Shown in pieces: positions 26,457 through 36,595 of a stretch of 64,000 nt of DNA. How positions within the stretch are numbered: the stretch's first letter is position 1; each line of letters opens with the position of its first letter. The translations under genes were made by a program, and so were the position numbers. The stretch spans positions 2,515,001 to 2,579,000 of the forward strand of contig NZ_CP015136.1 in NCBI RefSeq assembly GCF_001618865.1, in the 5' to 3' direction. Source of the stretch: Luteitalea pratensis. GTDB lineage: Bacteria; Acidobacteriota; Vicinamibacteria; Vicinamibacterales; Vicinamibacteraceae. The notes beneath the pieces were generated by a model. That model worked only from the letters and a program-made list of their open reading frames with translations, searched no databases and was not told the origin of the DNA.

Positions 26457-27761
26457 GTGAGCGCGCGCGACATGGCCCGAGCCAACGTCCGAGGATTGCG
26501 GTGGTGGATGATCGGCCTGGTGATGCTGGGGGCCATCATCAACTACCTGACCCGCAGCACGCTCGCCGTCGCGGCCCCGACGCTGCTCGAGGACCTGCGG
26601 ATCTCCACCCGCGAGTACTCCTGGATCGTGGGCACCTTCCAGGTCGCCATCATGTTCCAGCCGGTCTGCGGCTACGTCCTGGACGTGCTCGGCCTCAAGC
26701 GCGGCCTGGCGATCTTCGCCACGGCGTGGTCGCTCATCAGCATGGCGCATGGTCTGGCGCACAACTGGCAGATGTTCGCCGTGCTGCGCGGCTTGCTGGG
26801 CTTTGCGGAAGGATCGGCGAACCCCGCCGGCATGAAGGCCACCGCGGAGTGGTTCCCGGCCAGGGAGCGCGGCCTCGCCGGCGGCGTCTACAACATCGGC
26901 GCCTCGGTCGGATCGATGCTCGCGCCGCCGCTGGTGGTGTGGGCGATCCTGACCTACAACTGGCAGACCGCGTTTGTCATCACCGGCGTGCTGGGCCTGA
27001 TCTGGGTCGTCCTCTGGGTGTGGCTGTACAAGGCGCCCGACACCCATCCGTCGCTGTCCGCCGAGGAGCGCGCCTACATCGCTGCGGGCCAGGAGGCGCA
27101 CCTGCGCGACGACGGCCGGCGTCCGTCAATCGCACACATCGCGCGCCAGCGCAATTTCTGGGGCATCGCCCTGCCGCGCTTCCTGGCGGACCCGACGTGG
27201 GGCACGCTGACGTTCTGGGTGCCGCTCTACCTGAGCACGGTGCGGCACTTCGACCTGAAGCAGATTGCGCTATTCGCGTGGATGCCGTTCCTGGCCGCGG
27301 ACCTGGGGTGTCTCTTCGGCGGCGTCCTCGTGATGTGGCTCCAGAAGCGCGGCATCACGCTCATCAACGCGCGCCGCTGGGCCTTCACCCTCGGCGCCTG
27401 CCTGATGATGGGCATGGGGTTTGTCGGCGTCGTCGCAAGCCCGTATACGGCCATCGCGCTGTTAAGCCTGGGCGGCTTCGCGCACCAGACGTTGTCGGTG
27501 ACGGTCATCACGATGTCGTCCGACCTGTTCAAGCGCAGCGAAGTCGCGACTGTCGCCGGCATGGCCGGGACGTTCGGCAACGCGGGACTATTGATCTTCT
27601 CGCTGCTCATCGGCGGCCTGGTCGCCACCGTCGGCTACACGCCATTCTTCATCGGCCTGGCCGTGCTCGATCTCGCCGGCGCCGCGCTGCTGTGGATCCT
27701 GGTGAAGGATCCCGCGGCGGCGGAACTTCAGTCCGGTCCTGCCGCCCTCGCACGGCCCTGA
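26457..27761 (+). CDS. MFS transporter, ExuT/hexuronate (ACS) type
   Basis: This is a 434-residue, 12-TM transporter. The start of TM1 (MLGAIINYLTRSTLAVAAP) is characteristic of the anion:cation symporter family, followed by GFAEGSANPAGMKATAEWFPARERG, a hallmark of hexuronate/glucarate carriers. The central loop is short. The start is GTG 26457 or ATG 26472; neither has a strong ribosome binding site. A GH43 gene begins 41 bp after its stop, which suggests uptake of uronic acids or related sugars released from hemicellulose. Confidence 0.88.
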   Translation: MSARDMARANVRGLRWWMIGLVMLGAIINYLTRSTLAVAAPTLLEDLRISTREYSWIVGTFQVAIMFQPVCGYVLDVLGLKRGLAIFATAWSLISMAHGLAHNWQMFAVLRGLLGFAEGSANPAGMKATAEWFPARERGLAGGVYNIGASVGSMLAPPLVVWAILTYNWQTAFVITGVLGLIWVVLWVWLYKAPDTHPSLSAEERAYIAAGQEAHLRDDGRRPSIAHIARQRNFWGIALPRFLADPTWGTLTFWVPLYLSTVRHFDLKQIALFAWMPFLAADLGCLFGGVLVMWLQKRGITLINARRWAFTLGACLMMGMGFVGVVASPYTAIALLSLGGFAHQTLSVTVITMSSDLFKRSEVATVAGMAGTFGNAGLLIFSLLIGGLVATVGYTPFFIGLAVLDLAGAALLWILVKDPAAAELQSGPAALARP

Positions 27762-27802
27762 AGGCCGTCACGCGCGAGGCTGACTCCCGCCCGCACAACC
27801 AT

Positions 27803-29446
27803 ATGGGACAGAACGACGCCATCATCCGCAACCCAATCCTGACGGGTTTCAACCCCGACCCGTCGATCGTGCGCGTCGGCGAGGATTACTACGTCGCGAC
27901 CTCCACGTTCGAGTGGTATCCCGGTGTGCAGATCCACCACTCGCGCGATCTGGTGCACTGGCGACTCCTGACGCGGCCGCTCGAGCGCGCGAGCCAGTTG
28001 AACATGCTCGGCGATCCGGACTCCTGCGGCGTCTGGGCGCCGTGCCTGACGCATGCCGACGGCCTGTTCCATCTCGTGTACACCGACGTCAAGCGCTACG
28101 GTCGCACGACGGTCGGCGGTGCGTCGGGCGCCTCGCTCCGCGACTTCCACAACTATCTGGTGACCAGCCCGCGGATCGACGGCGAGTGGAGCGATCCGGT
28201 GCATCTGAACAGCAGCGGCTTCGACCCGTCGCTGTTCCACAACGACGACGGGCGGAAGTACGTGGTCAACATGCTTTGGGATCACCGGCCCGGAAAGAAT
28301 CGGTTTGCCGGCATCGTCTCGCAGGAGTACTCACCCGCGGAGCGCCGTCTCCTGGGCGAGCGCCGCCTGATCTTCGAGGGGACGCCCATCGGGTTCACCG
28401 AGGCGCCACACCTCTACAAGCGAGACGGCTACTACTACCTGCTGACCGCCGAGGGCGGCACCGGCTGGGGGCACGCGGTGACCATGGCCCGGTCGCGCGC
28501 GCTGACGGGGCCGTACGAGCTGCACCCCGACACCTACATCCTGACCGCGCGTCACCGGCCAGACGCCGGGCTGCAGCGCGCTGGCCACGCCGACCTCGTG
28601 GAGACGCCAGACGGCCGGACCTTCATCGTGTACCTGTGCGGCCGGCCCATCCCGAACCGGGGCCGCTGCACGCTCGGCCGCGAGACCGCGATCCAGCCGA
28701 TGACGTGGGGCACCGACGGCTGGCTGCGCAGCGCGGACGGCGATGGGCTGCCGGCGCTGTCCGTAGCGGCGCCTGGTCTCCCCGCGCACCCGTTCCCCGC
28801 TGCGCCGGTGCGCGAGGACTTCGACGGCCCGGATCTGCCGATCGACTTCCAGTGGCTGCGCTCGCCGTGGCCCGAGGAACTGTTCAGCCTCACCGCGCGC
28901 CAGGGACACCTGCGGCTGTACGGCCGCGAAACGCCGGGCAGCCTGTTCCGGCAGGCGCTGGTCGCGCGGCGACAGCAGGCACACTGCTTCAGCGCGTCCA
29001 CGGTGATGGATTGCGAGCCGGCGCACTTCCAGCAGATGGCGGGCCTCATCTGCTACTACGGCGGCACGAAGTTCCACTACCTCTACGTGTCACACGACGA
29101 CGCGCTCGGTCGGTGCCTGCGCGTGATGTCCGCGCTGCCGGACTCGCCGGCCGCCGACGCGTTTACGGTCCCCATCGCGATTCCGCCCGGGCCGATCGAA
29201 CTGCGGGTGGAGGTGGATTTCGAGCGCCTCCACTTCGCGTATCGCGTGGCGGGCGTCGAGTGGACCTGGCTCCCGCAGATGTTCGACGCCAGCATCCTCT
29301 CCGACGAGGCGACCTCGCCGGGGTTGCCGAACTTCACCGGCGCGTTCGTCGGGATGGCGTGCCACGATATGGCGGGCACGGCGCTTCCGGCGGACTTCGA
29401 CTGGTTCGAGTACCGGGAGCGCCAGTACCGCACGGATCCCGCGTAA
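27803..29446 (+). CDS. glycoside hydrolase family 43 beta-xylosidase-like enzyme
   Basis: This is a 547-residue protein without a signal peptide, so cytoplasmic. The five-bladed propeller has catalytic candidates Asp in NPDPSIVRVG, Asp in SGFDPSLFHNDDG and Glu in FTEAPHLYKRDGYYYL. A C-terminal concanavalin-like domain (from ~residue 330, FDGPDLPIDFQWLRSP) is as in GH43 subfamily 11 beta-xylosidases. Length fits that subfamily. It probably releases xylose or arabinose from short oligosaccharides imported by the upstream MFS carrier. Confidence 0.92.
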   Translation: MGQNDAIIRNPILTGFNPDPSIVRVGEDYYVATSTFEWYPGVQIHHSRDLVHWRLLTRPLERASQLNMLGDPDSCGVWAPCLTHADGLFHLVYTDVKRYGRTTVGGASGASLRDFHNYLVTSPRIDGEWSDPVHLNSSGFDPSLFHNDDGRKYVVNMLWDHRPGKNRFAGIVSQEYSPAERRLLGERRLIFEGTPIGFTEAPHLYKRDGYYYLLTAEGGTGWGHAVTMARSRALTGPYELHPDTYILTARHRPDAGLQRAGHADLVETPDGRTFIVYLCGRPIPNRGRCTLGRETAIQPMTWGTDGWLRSADGDGLPALSVAAPGLPAHPFPAAPVREDFDGPDLPIDFQWLRSPWPEELFSLTARQGHLRLYGRETPGSLFRQALVARRQQAHCFSASTVMDCEPAHFQQMAGLICYYGGTKFHYLYVSHDDALGRCLRVMSALPDSPAADAFTVPIAIPPGPIELRVEVDFERLHFAYRVAGVEWTWLPQMFDASILSDEATSPGLPNFTGAFVGMACHDMAGTALPADFDWFEYRERQYRTDPA

Positions 29447-29507
29447 CACAGGGCGCCAGGCCGGCCCGGTTCGCCTGGCAGCCCTGCGCAGCCCGTAGTC
29501 GGGTAGG

Positions 29508-30557
29508 ATGGCGGCAATGCTGCCGACGTGGCTGCCCCTGCTCCTCGTTGTCGCCGCCTGGACGCAGCCACCCCCGTCCGACACGACGCTGCACCGAAGC
29601 GAGATCCGTGTCCGCGATCCGTTCGTGCTTGCCGATCCGGAGACGAAGACCTACTACCTCTACAGCTCGACGACGCATGGCATGGACGCCAGCGAGCCGC
29701 GAAAGTCCGTGGTCGTCTACAGGAGCGCCGATCTCGAGCGCTGGTCGGCGCCGGTCACCGTTGCCGAGTTCCCTCCCGGTCACTGGGGTCGCGAAACCGT
29801 GTGGGCGCCGGAGGTGCATCGCTACAAGGGCCGCTACTACCTTTTCGTGACGCTCACGTCGACCGAGACCCTGCCGACCCCGCCGGGACGTCCGCGGAAC
29901 CTGAAGCGGGGCACGGAGATCCTGGTGGCCGATCGGCCCGAGGGTCCATTTGTGCCGCTGGGGAAAGGCTCGCAGACGCCGCCCGACTGGATGGCGCTCG
30001 ACGGCACGCTCTGGGTGGAGGACGGCGTGCCGTACATGGTGTTCTGCCACGAGTGGATCCAGATCACCGACGGCAGCGTGGACCTGGTGCGGATGAACGA
30101 CGACCTGTCAGCGCCCGTCAGCAAGCCCGTGACGCTCTTTCACGCATCCGAAGCGGACTGGGTCCGCTGCCGCGCCGATCTCGGCGAGCTGTTCGAGGGG
30201 AAGCGGTACCACGCGTTCATCACCGACGGCCCGTGGCTGCACCGGACGAGAACCGGGAGGCTGTTCATGCTCTGGTCGAGCTATGGTCCGACGAAGTACG
30301 CAACCGGCGTCGCTGTCTCGACGAGCGGGAGGATCACGGGACCGTGGGTGCAGCAGCAGGCGCCGCTATGGCTGGACGACGGCGGGCACCCGATGCTGTT
30401 CACGGCGTTCGACGGCCGGCTGGTGATGACGATTCACCAGCCGAACCGCCTCGTGGAGCGGGCGCGGTTCTTCGAGGTCGAGGACACCGGCGAGACGATC
30501 CGGATCGTCGGGGAGGTCACGAACGCGCACGCACCCGCGACGCCGCTCCCACGGTGA
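29508..30557 (+). CDS. exported glycoside hydrolase family 43 protein
   Basis: This is a 349-residue protein with a signal peptide (LPLLLVVAAWTQ). Single-domain GH43 propeller: RDPFVLADPETKTYYLY, WAPEVHRYKGRYYLFVT (probable acid Glu) and ALDGTLWVEDGVPYMVF. It would act in the periplasm or outside on arabinan, xylan or galactan-like chains, upstream of the cytoplasmic GH43. The ATG at 29508 follows GTAGG; ATG 29517 is also possible. Confidence 0.9.
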   Translation: MAAMLPTWLPLLLVVAAWTQPPPSDTTLHRSEIRVRDPFVLADPETKTYYLYSSTTHGMDASEPRKSVVVYRSADLERWSAPVTVAEFPPGHWGRETVWAPEVHRYKGRYYLFVTLTSTETLPTPPGRPRNLKRGTEILVADRPEGPFVPLGKGSQTPPDWMALDGTLWVEDGVPYMVFCHEWIQITDGSVDLVRMNDDLSAPVSKPVTLFHASEADWVRCRADLGELFEGKRYHAFITDGPWLHRTRTGRLFMLWSSYGPTKYATGVAVSTSGRITGPWVQQQAPLWLDDGGHPMLFTAFDGRLVMTIHQPNRLVERARFFEVEDTGETIRIVGEVTNAHAPATPLPR

Positions 30558-30686
30558 CGCGCGTGCCGTGGCCGCAGCGAGGTGTCGTCCACACCACCCG
30601 GCTGCCGCACTACACCTTCAGACCCGTTTGCGCAGTAGCAAGCGGCGCGACACTGACGAGAGCAGCGTAATCTTTGCAACCACAGA

Positions 30687-31079
30687 GTGACTCAGTCCCG
30701 GCTGCGCAATCGGCGGCAGTCATGGCGGCCGAGATTCACTCTGATCATTCTGGCCGCTGCGGCAATCGGCTGTGTTCACCGAGCGCCGCTCGACCGCACC
30801 GCGTCTGGCCAGCGTCAAGGGACGCCATTAGCCGTCAGGCGTGCGAAAGTCGACGCGATCCTCCAAGAGCAGCGGCTGAGGCCACACATCCCCGGTCTCG
30901 CATTCGCCATCGTTAAGGACGACCAAAACATCTACTTGAAGGCCTTTGACGAACGCAATCTCGAGCGCCGTACCCCAGCGACACCGGACACGCTTTTTCC
31001 GATCGGCTCCTGTACGAAGGCGTTCACGTCGATGGCCGTAGCCGTAAGTCAGGACCGGGGACAGTTGTCGCTAGTGTAG
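30687..31079 (+). pseudogene. serine beta-lactamase/esterase (class C-like), truncated by an IS630 element
   Basis: The N-terminal 125 residues remain. There is a lipoprotein leader (TLIILAAAAIGC, lipobox Cys), the start of the beta-lactamase fold and the active-site SxxK motif in IGSCTKAFTS. Similarity ends at DRGQLSL, where the family normally continues into a DDPV-like stretch; the IS630 left end begins here. The YxN and HxG motifs are absent. No 3' half was found beyond the element, so sequence was deleted as well as interrupted. Confidence 0.85.
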
Positions 31080-32085
31080 TGCGGCCGAAGTGGTAACGAG
31101 TATACACTGCCCGTCGTAGTTCATCCTGATGGAACTGCGATGCGTGTAGCCCCGCCCATTGTGTTGAGCCCTAACGATCGCCGCGTGCTCGAAGCGCGTG
31201 TGCGGGCCCGACGAGCACCGGCGCGTAGTGTCGAACGTGCGCGCATTCTCCTGCTGGCCGCCGATGGCTGGCTGAATCAGGACATTGCCGCGCATCTGCA
31301 GATGACGCCGGAGCGGGTCGCGCGCTGGCGCGCCCGCTTCTTGGGCGAGGGGCTGTCGGCGCTCGATCAGGACGCGCCGCGCAGCGGTCGGCCGCGGACG
31401 ATCACCGCCGCGCAAGAGCGCGCGGTGGTGCGGAAGACGACCCAAGAGCCGCCGCCGCAGGCCACACACTGGAGTACCCGCACGATGGCGGCCGCCACGG
31501 GGCTCAGCGAACGCAGCATTCGCCGCATCTGGCACCGGCACGGCCTGAAGCCGCATCTTACGCGCACGTTCAAGATCAGTCGCGATCCGGCGTTTGCCGA
31601 GAAGGTCGAGGCGATCGTGGGGCTGTATCTCGATCCGCCCGAGCACGCGCTCGTCCTGTGCGTGGATGAGAAGAGTCAGATCCAGGCGCTCGATCGCACG
31701 CAGCCGGGGCTGCCGTTGAAGCGTGGGCGCTGTGGCACGATGACACACGACTACAAGCGGCACGGCACGGCCACGTTGTTCGCCGCGCTCAACACGCTCG
31801 ACGGTCGGTGATCAGCATGTGCGACGACCGACACCGGCACCAGGAGTGGTTGAAGTTCCTGCGCGTGATCGACCACGTCACTCCTCCCGACAAGGATCTG
31901 GACCTCATCGTCGATAACGCCTCGACGCACAAGCACGCCAAGGTCCGTCGCTGGCTCGCGCGGCATCCGCGCTTCCACGTGTACTTCACGCCGACCAGCA
32001 GCTCGTGGCTCAACATGGTCGAGCGCTTCTTCCGCGACCTCACCCAGCGACGTCTGCGGCGTGGCGTGTTTCGCGAAGATCGTCA
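31078..32085. mobile_element. decayed IS630-type element, right end missing
   Basis: The left boundary is set by the break in the beta-lactamase gene near a TA dinucleotide (31071-31080), the target IS630 elements prefer. The sequence after it (gtgtagtgcggccgaag) is the presumed terminal repeat, but no inverted copy was found on the right. The transposase loses similarity near 32,080, just before the DUF433 gene, so the right end was deleted. Confidence 0.7.
31140..32085 (+). pseudogene. IS630-family transposase, frameshifted and C-terminally truncated
   Basis: The first part (to TGA at 31809) has an HTH domain and the first catalytic Asp in LVLCVDEKSQIQALDRTQ. The second part reads on in the -1 frame from GTG 31808 with Asp in LDLIVDNASTHKH and Glu in SSWLNMVERFF. 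The junction LDGR|VISMC loses no residue, as if one G was lost from a GGG run. Programmed frameshifting is less likely because there is no slippery heptamer. The usual ~40 C-terminal residues are replaced by unrelated sequence. Confidence 0.85.
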
Positions 32086-32087
32086 CA

Positions 32088-32312
32088 TCACGCAGCGACG
32101 ATTGGGTGCGCCAGACGACGGCTCGCGAATCGGAGGCAGGCCGACACGTCCTCGACCTCCAGATCGGGAAGCTCCTCGACCACCGCCGCAGGCGTCAAGC
32201 CTGACGCCAGCAAGTCGAGCACGTCCGTGACGCGGCTGCGAAGTCCCCGCACGCAGGGACGCCCGCCGCACTGGGCGGGATCGACGGCGATGCGATCGGC
32301 AAGCGTGGTCAT
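32088..32312 (-). CDS. DUF433 antitoxin-like protein, orphaned
   Basis: This is a 74-residue protein with the DUF433 core (CGGRPCVRGLRSRVTDVLDLLASGLTPAAVVEELPDL), a small winged-HTH-like domain in VapB-type antitoxins. It normally precedes a PIN-like DUF5615 toxin gene; here the downstream DNA is the broken IS630 element, so the toxin appears lost. An intact short frame with no obvious ribosome binding site. Confidence 0.85.
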   Translation of the reverse strand: MTTLADRIAVDPAQCGGRPCVRGLRSRVTDVLDLLASGLTPAAVVEELPDLEVEDVSACLRFASRRLAHPIVAA

Positions 32313-32697
32313 GTTGGTTCCCTCAGGTTACCACCGGCGGGTGTGCCCCCCTCGACGCCCAATCCGATCCCTGAGTGTGATCAGAAGGTTCGGTGGACGG
32401 GTTTACTACCCGGCGCGTGAGGCCGCCTGACTCGAAGGCCGCCGGAGTGAACGGACCGATAGTCGGTGACGACGGTGTTCGAGCAGCCCGATTGTCACGT
32501 GACGCCCGACTCAGGTGCGAGTACCGCCGCATCCTCGCGGGGCTCTGGAGCCTAAGGGAGCCCCTGCATCGGAGAGTGGACAGATGTCGACACACGTGGT
32601 CTCGAATCGTCCCGGGTTCGTGGAGACGAACGTGACAGGACCGTTACTAGCTAGGGACGCTGACAGCGCTCGGGAGGCGGGTGCGGTCATGCATTGG
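32313..32697. other. intergenic region without recognisable gene
   Basis: I see no family-like reading frame, repeat array or RNA gene in this stretch between the DUF433 gene and the kinase terminus. Confidence 0.6.
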
Positions 32698-32745
32698 AGC
32701 GACCCGGCCAGCCTCCCGCACAGGAATGGGTCGCTTACGGGAGGC
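32698..32745. repeat. two interleaved 8-bp inverted repeats (pseudoknot-capable)
   Basis: AGCGACCC (32698-32705) matches GGGTCGCT (32728-32735), and GCCTCCCG (32711-32718) matches CGGGAGGC (32738-32745). The pairs are interleaved, so both can only form together as a pseudoknot. The block overlaps the kinase stop codon. A terminator role is possible but there is no T-run. Confidence 0.55.
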
Positions 32746-35700
32746 GTGCGTATTCCGCCCGTGCCGCCTTGGGAACCGGAATATCCGCGTCGGCGTTCTT
32801 CCAGAGCGTCAAGAGATCGCTGTAGACACCCTTCGCCTTCATCGTGTCGCCCGCGAGCGCGAGCGCTCGTGCCAGCTGCAGGCGCGCCATCGCGTCCACG
32901 GGATCGACGAGCACCATGCTGCGATGATCGAGAATCCGCTGAAACTCGGCGGCGGCTTCGGCGGGTTGACGTGCGGAGAGGTACGCCAGTCCGCGAACAT
33001 AGATGGGGTACAGGGCGCCGAAACGTCCGACGAAGCCGACACGCCCGAGCGCGAGATCGTAGCGCGAGGCGGTCTGCAGCGCGTGAATCGCCGCGGCCGC
33101 ATCAGGAGTGGGCGCGTTCAATGAGAACAGGGCCCGCAATGTCGGTAGATACATGAACTGCACCGACGTATCCTCTGGGAACTCGCGCGCGAGATCCTCG
33201 GCGAGGGCTCGCGATTGCGGCAGATCACCGGCGAGGGCGAGTGCGAACGCCGCGGCATAGTCCACTTCACGACCGCCCTGTCCGAGCTCGAGCGCCCTGG
33301 TGGCGCTCTGCCTCGCGGCCGCCGCATTCCCATGAAACGCTTCCCACACGGCGGTGGCCGCTTCGAACAGGCCGGCCCGTTCGCGTCGACCGGACTTCTG
33401 CGCGATCCGGACTGCGCCCGCGGCCATCCGTCTCGCGTCCTGCAACTGACCCGAGCGAGCCAGGGCGAGCGCCTCTATATTAGAGATGCTGTCTTCCGTG
33501 GCGGGACTCTTCCGGGCCGCTGTCGCCGTCCGTCTGAGTTCGTTCTCGTTACCCGTCAAGAAGGCAGCGAAATACTGGGTCTGCAGCAAACTGGCGGATT
33601 CCAGCTTGCGCACCGCCGCGAGTCGGACCGTGAGCAAGGAGTCATCAAGTCGATTCAGCAGGAGCTGATTGAATGCCCTGTTGCCATACGCCGGGTTCGA
33701 GTCGGGATCCAGGGCGATGGCCTTCTCGGTCTCGGCGATCGCCAACTCATGTTGGCCGGTGCTCATCAGGGCGAGACCCGCCATCAACGTGTGTGGCGAC
33801 GCATCGCGCGGGTAGCTCTCGGCCCACGTTTCCAACGTTCGTCGCTCCCGTTCCAGGTTCCCCGTGAAGTCGCGGTCGTACAGTGTTTCGATGAAGAAGC
33901 GCTCCGCGTCGCTGGCCCGATTGCGCAGCTGGTAGGCCTTGAGCAAGCTCTGTCGCCCGAGCGCCGATTCCCCCACATCGCTGTAGCGGTGCCCGACATT
34001 CGCATGCGCCAGCGCAAAGTCGGGGTCGATCGCGACCGCACGTTGAAAAAGCGGCAGAGCACGTGCCGACCCTGAAAAGACTGCTCTCATTCCGGCGCTG
34101 TAGGCCTGCAGCGCTTCGATCGACCCCGTCGTCCCTTCGAGCGGCGTCGAGTATTTCTCGACGCTGGCGAGCGATTCGCCAGCTTGCGTTCGGAACCGAG
34201 TCGCCATCTGGGTGAGCGCGCTCAGCACATCTTCTTTCCGCGACGCCTGCGTCTGCTCGTCGGCGAGGATGTCCCCGGTCGCGCAGTTGGTGGCGCGCAG
34301 CCCGAGGACGTACTGACTGCCAAGCGCCGCAATCGATCCCTGCAGAACCGCCGCACCGCCAGTCCGCACGCACACGACCCGCGCAACGTCGGGGGTCAGT
34401 CGTGCATCCGCCGGCTGGTTCATCAATGGCAGCGTTCTCCGGATGCGTTCGTCAGAGATGAGGCTCAGGAACGGCGACTGCTGAAGCTGCACCGCCAGTC
34501 CTTGTCGGAGCGTCTCGTCGAACATCGGGTCGCCCGTCCTATTGATAAAGTCCGCAAGGACAATCGTGTCCTTGTCCGTCAGCGTCGGGGGGCGTCGGCT
34601 GTGGATCGCACCCGCGACTGCCGCTGCAACGAGGACAGCGGCGCCGATCGACAACCACCGTACGCGATACCGCGCGAGCACAGGCCGCTCTTCCATCGTT
34701 CTGTCGGGCTCGAAGCGGGCCGATTGACGATCGCGCTGCAGGCGCTGGAGGTCCGCGCGGATCTCGCTGGCGTGCTGATAGCGAAGCTCCCGATCCTTTT
34801 CCAGGCATCTGCTGACGATGCGCTCCAATTCCCGCGGCAGCCCGGGATTCAGTCGTTCCACCGGCGCTGGCGCGCGATTCAGGATGCCGTCGAAGATCAG
34901 CCCGACGCTGTCGCCGTGAAACGGTGGCGCGCCAGAGGCCATTTCGTACAACACGATGCCGAACGAGAACAGGTCGGTGCGCGCGTCAAGGTCCTGCGCT
35001 CGCACTTGCTCGGGCGACATGTACGCGATCGTTCCAAGCGGGCTCCCCGGACTCGTCAGGCCGTCGCCCGCCGTCACGGTCGGCGGGGCGTCATCACCGC
35101 CGCCAGCTGCTCGGACCTTGGCCAGCCCGAAATCGAGAATCTTCGCGTGTCCGCGCGCGGTGACGAAGAGATTTGCCGGCTTGATGTCGCGGTGGACGAT
35201 GCCGGCCGTGTGCGCTGCTTCGAGCGCGTCGGCGATCTCGATCGCCAACGCCAGCAGGCGATCGATCTCGAACGGGCGCCCTCCGATCTGATGCTTCAGC
35301 GTCGTCCCGTCGAGAAACTCCATGACGAGAAACGCGCGGCCATCCTGCTCGCCGACATCGTAGACCGTGCAGATGTTGGCGTGGTTCAGCGCCGATGCCG
35401 CGCGCGCCTCGAGGCGGAATCGTGCCAGCGCGTCGGGATCCCCCGCCAGGTCTGGCGACAGGAACTTCAGCGCGACAAACCGATGCAGCCGCCCGTCCTC
35501 GGCTTTGTAGACGACGCCCATGCCGCCGCCACCCAGCTTCTCGACGATGCGGTAGTGGGAGAACGTCTGCCCGACGGGGCCGCCGTCGCTGGCCGCTAGT
35601 TGATCCGGCTGCTGGCGGGCTGCAGCCATGGCCGCGACGCCAATCGCCGGCCCCGACAGAAACCCGCCCGCCTCCCGCGCTGACCGCAGCAATGCGCGGA

Positions 35701-35824
35701 CGTCCTGCTCCAGGGCGATGTCGCCGGCGCAGCGCCGCTTCAAGAACGCGTCATGCTCGTCAGGCGGAAGATCCAGCGCCGATTGGAAGAGGCGCTCAAC
35801 GTCTTGCCAGCGTTCTACGTCCAT
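32735..35824 (-). CDS. membrane Ser/Thr protein kinase with TPR sensor region
   Basis: This is a 1029-residue protein from ATG 35824, 8 bp after the sigma-factor stop; an ATG at 35860 would overlap that gene. It starts with a helical region, then a PknB-type kinase at ~91-350: [12 protein letters not shown] loop, catalytic [21 protein letters not shown] single TM segment lies near 385-405 ([18 protein letters not shown]). The outside part has a TolB-like/DUF domain and many TPR repeats to the C-terminus. Such kinase-TPR proteins are abundant in Acidobacteriota and are often encoded next to an ECF sigma factor, as here, and may gate its activity. Confidence 0.9.
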   Translation of the reverse strand: MDVERWQDVERLFQSALDLPPDEHDAFLKRRCAGDIALEQDVRALLRSAREAGGFLSGPAIGVAAMAAARQQPDQLAASDGGPVGQTFSHYRIVEKLGGGGMGVVYKAEDGRLHRFVALKFLSPDLAGDPDALARFRLEARAASALNHANICTVYDVGEQDGRAFLVMEFLDGTTLKHQIGGRPFEIDRLLALAIEIADALEAAHTAGIVHRDIKPANLFVTARGHAKILDFGLAKVRAAGGGDDAPPTVTAGDGLTSPGSPLGTIAYMSPEQVRAQDLDARTDLFSFGIVLYEMASGAPPFHGDSVGLIFDGILNRAPAPVERLNPGLPRELERIVSRCLEKDRELRYQHASEIRADLQRLQRDRQSARFEPDRTMEERPVLARYRVRWLSIGAAVLVAAAVAGAIHSRRPPTLTDKDTIVLADFINRTGDPMFDETLRQGLAVQLQQSPFLSLISDERIRRTLPLMNQPADARLTPDVARVVCVRTGGAAVLQGSIAALGSQYVLGLRATNCATGDILADEQTQASRKEDVLSALTQMATRFRTQAGESLASVEKYSTPLEGTTGSIEALQAYSAGMRAVFSGSARALPLFQRAVAIDPDFALAHANVGHRYSDVGESALGRQSLLKAYQLRNRASDAERFFIETLYDRDFTGNLERERRTLETWAESYPRDASPHTLMAGLALMSTGQHELAIAETEKAIALDPDSNPAYGNRAFNQLLLNRLDDSLLTVRLAAVRKLESASLLQTQYFAAFLTGNENELRRTATAARKSPATEDSISNIEALALARSGQLQDARRMAAGAVRIAQKSGRRERAGLFEAATAVWEAFHGNAAAARQSATRALELGQGGREVDYAAAFALALAGDLPQSRALAEDLAREFPEDTSVQFMYLPTLRALFSLNAPTPDAAAAIHALQTASRYDLALGRVGFVGRFGALYPIYVRGLAYLSARQPAEAAAEFQRILDHRSMVLVDPVDAMARLQLARALALAGDTMKAKGVYSDLLTLWKNADADIPVPKAARAEYARLP

Positions 35825-35832
35825 GACGTCGG

Positions 35833-36423
35833 TCAGCGGGTCAGTTCCTGATACAGCCATGCTTTGGCGGCACGCCAATCGCGTTTGACCGTGCCCGGCG
35901 ACACCTTCAGCACCCCGCCGATTTCTTCCACGGTCAGCCCGCCAAAGAAGCGCATCTCGACGATTTGGGCCTTTCGCGGATCGATGCGCGTCAACTCGAT
36001 CAGCGCCTTGTCGAGTGCCACGAGATCCACTTCGACATCCTCGCCGGGGGCGACGACCGCCACGTCCTCGAGCGACACGTGCTGGACGCCGCGGCCGCGC
36101 TTGACGTTGTGACGCCGCGCGTGGTCGACGAGGATGCGACGCATCGCCTGCGCCGACACCGCAAAGAAGTGAGCCCGATCCTGCCACTGCATGCGCGTGT
36201 AGTCCGCCAGGCGCATATAGGCTTCGTTCACCAGGGCGGTGGCTTGCAGGCTGTGCCCTGAATGCTCGCGACGCATGTAGTCGCGGGCCAAGCGGTGCAG
36301 TTCCCCGTAGACGATGGGCGTGAGCGCCTGAAGCGCGTACTGATCACCGTCACTCCAGGCGCGGAGCAGTGCACTGACGTCGGTGTCCGGCGAAGACGCC
36401 TCGAGTCGTAACGGCTTTTCCAT
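35833..36423 (-). CDS. ECF-type sigma factor (Sig-70_X6-like)
   Basis: This is a 196-residue sigma factor. Region 2 has [29 protein letters not shown] and [22 protein letters not shown]; region 4 has [32 protein letters not shown]. This is the subgroup found in Planctomycetes and Acidobacteriota beside Ser/Thr kinases. It is transcribed with, and immediately before, the kinase-TPR gene and divergently from a small lipoprotein gene. No anti-sigma factor is adjacent; control by the kinase is inferred. Confidence 0.92.
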   Translation of the reverse strand: MEKPLRLEASSPDTDVSALLRAWSDGDQYALQALTPIVYGELHRLARDYMRREHSGHSLQATALVNEAYMRLADYTRMQWQDRAHFFAVSAQAMRRILVDHARRHNVKRGRGVQHVSLEDVAVVAPGEDVEVDLVALDKALIELTRIDPRKAQIVEMRFFGGLTVEEIGGVLKVSPGTVKRDWRAAKAWLYQELTR

Positions 36424-36595
36424 GCGCCCAAGCGCGGCTGATCAGCGGCTGATCCCTTCCGGGCGGATCTTACGCCTTTATGGAGCAGGAGAGCGAATTC
36501 CCCGCCACTCGCAGTGCCAGGGCTTCGGAGGAGGGTGCCATCCATGACATTCCCTGCCACGGCCCGCTTTCACGTCTACCGAAAAGGAGCTACCA

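Noticed and set aside
26441-27802. Upstream extension of the cytoplasmic GH43 frame through the MFS gene
   Set aside because: The stretch before 27803 is the MFS gene read out of frame; GH43 similarity begins only at MGQNDAIIRNP.
31140-32085. Programmed -1 frameshift in the IS630 transposase
   Set aside because: The junction has no slippery heptamer or clear stimulator; a lost G in a GGG run explains the shift without losing a residue, and the C-terminus is missing anyway.
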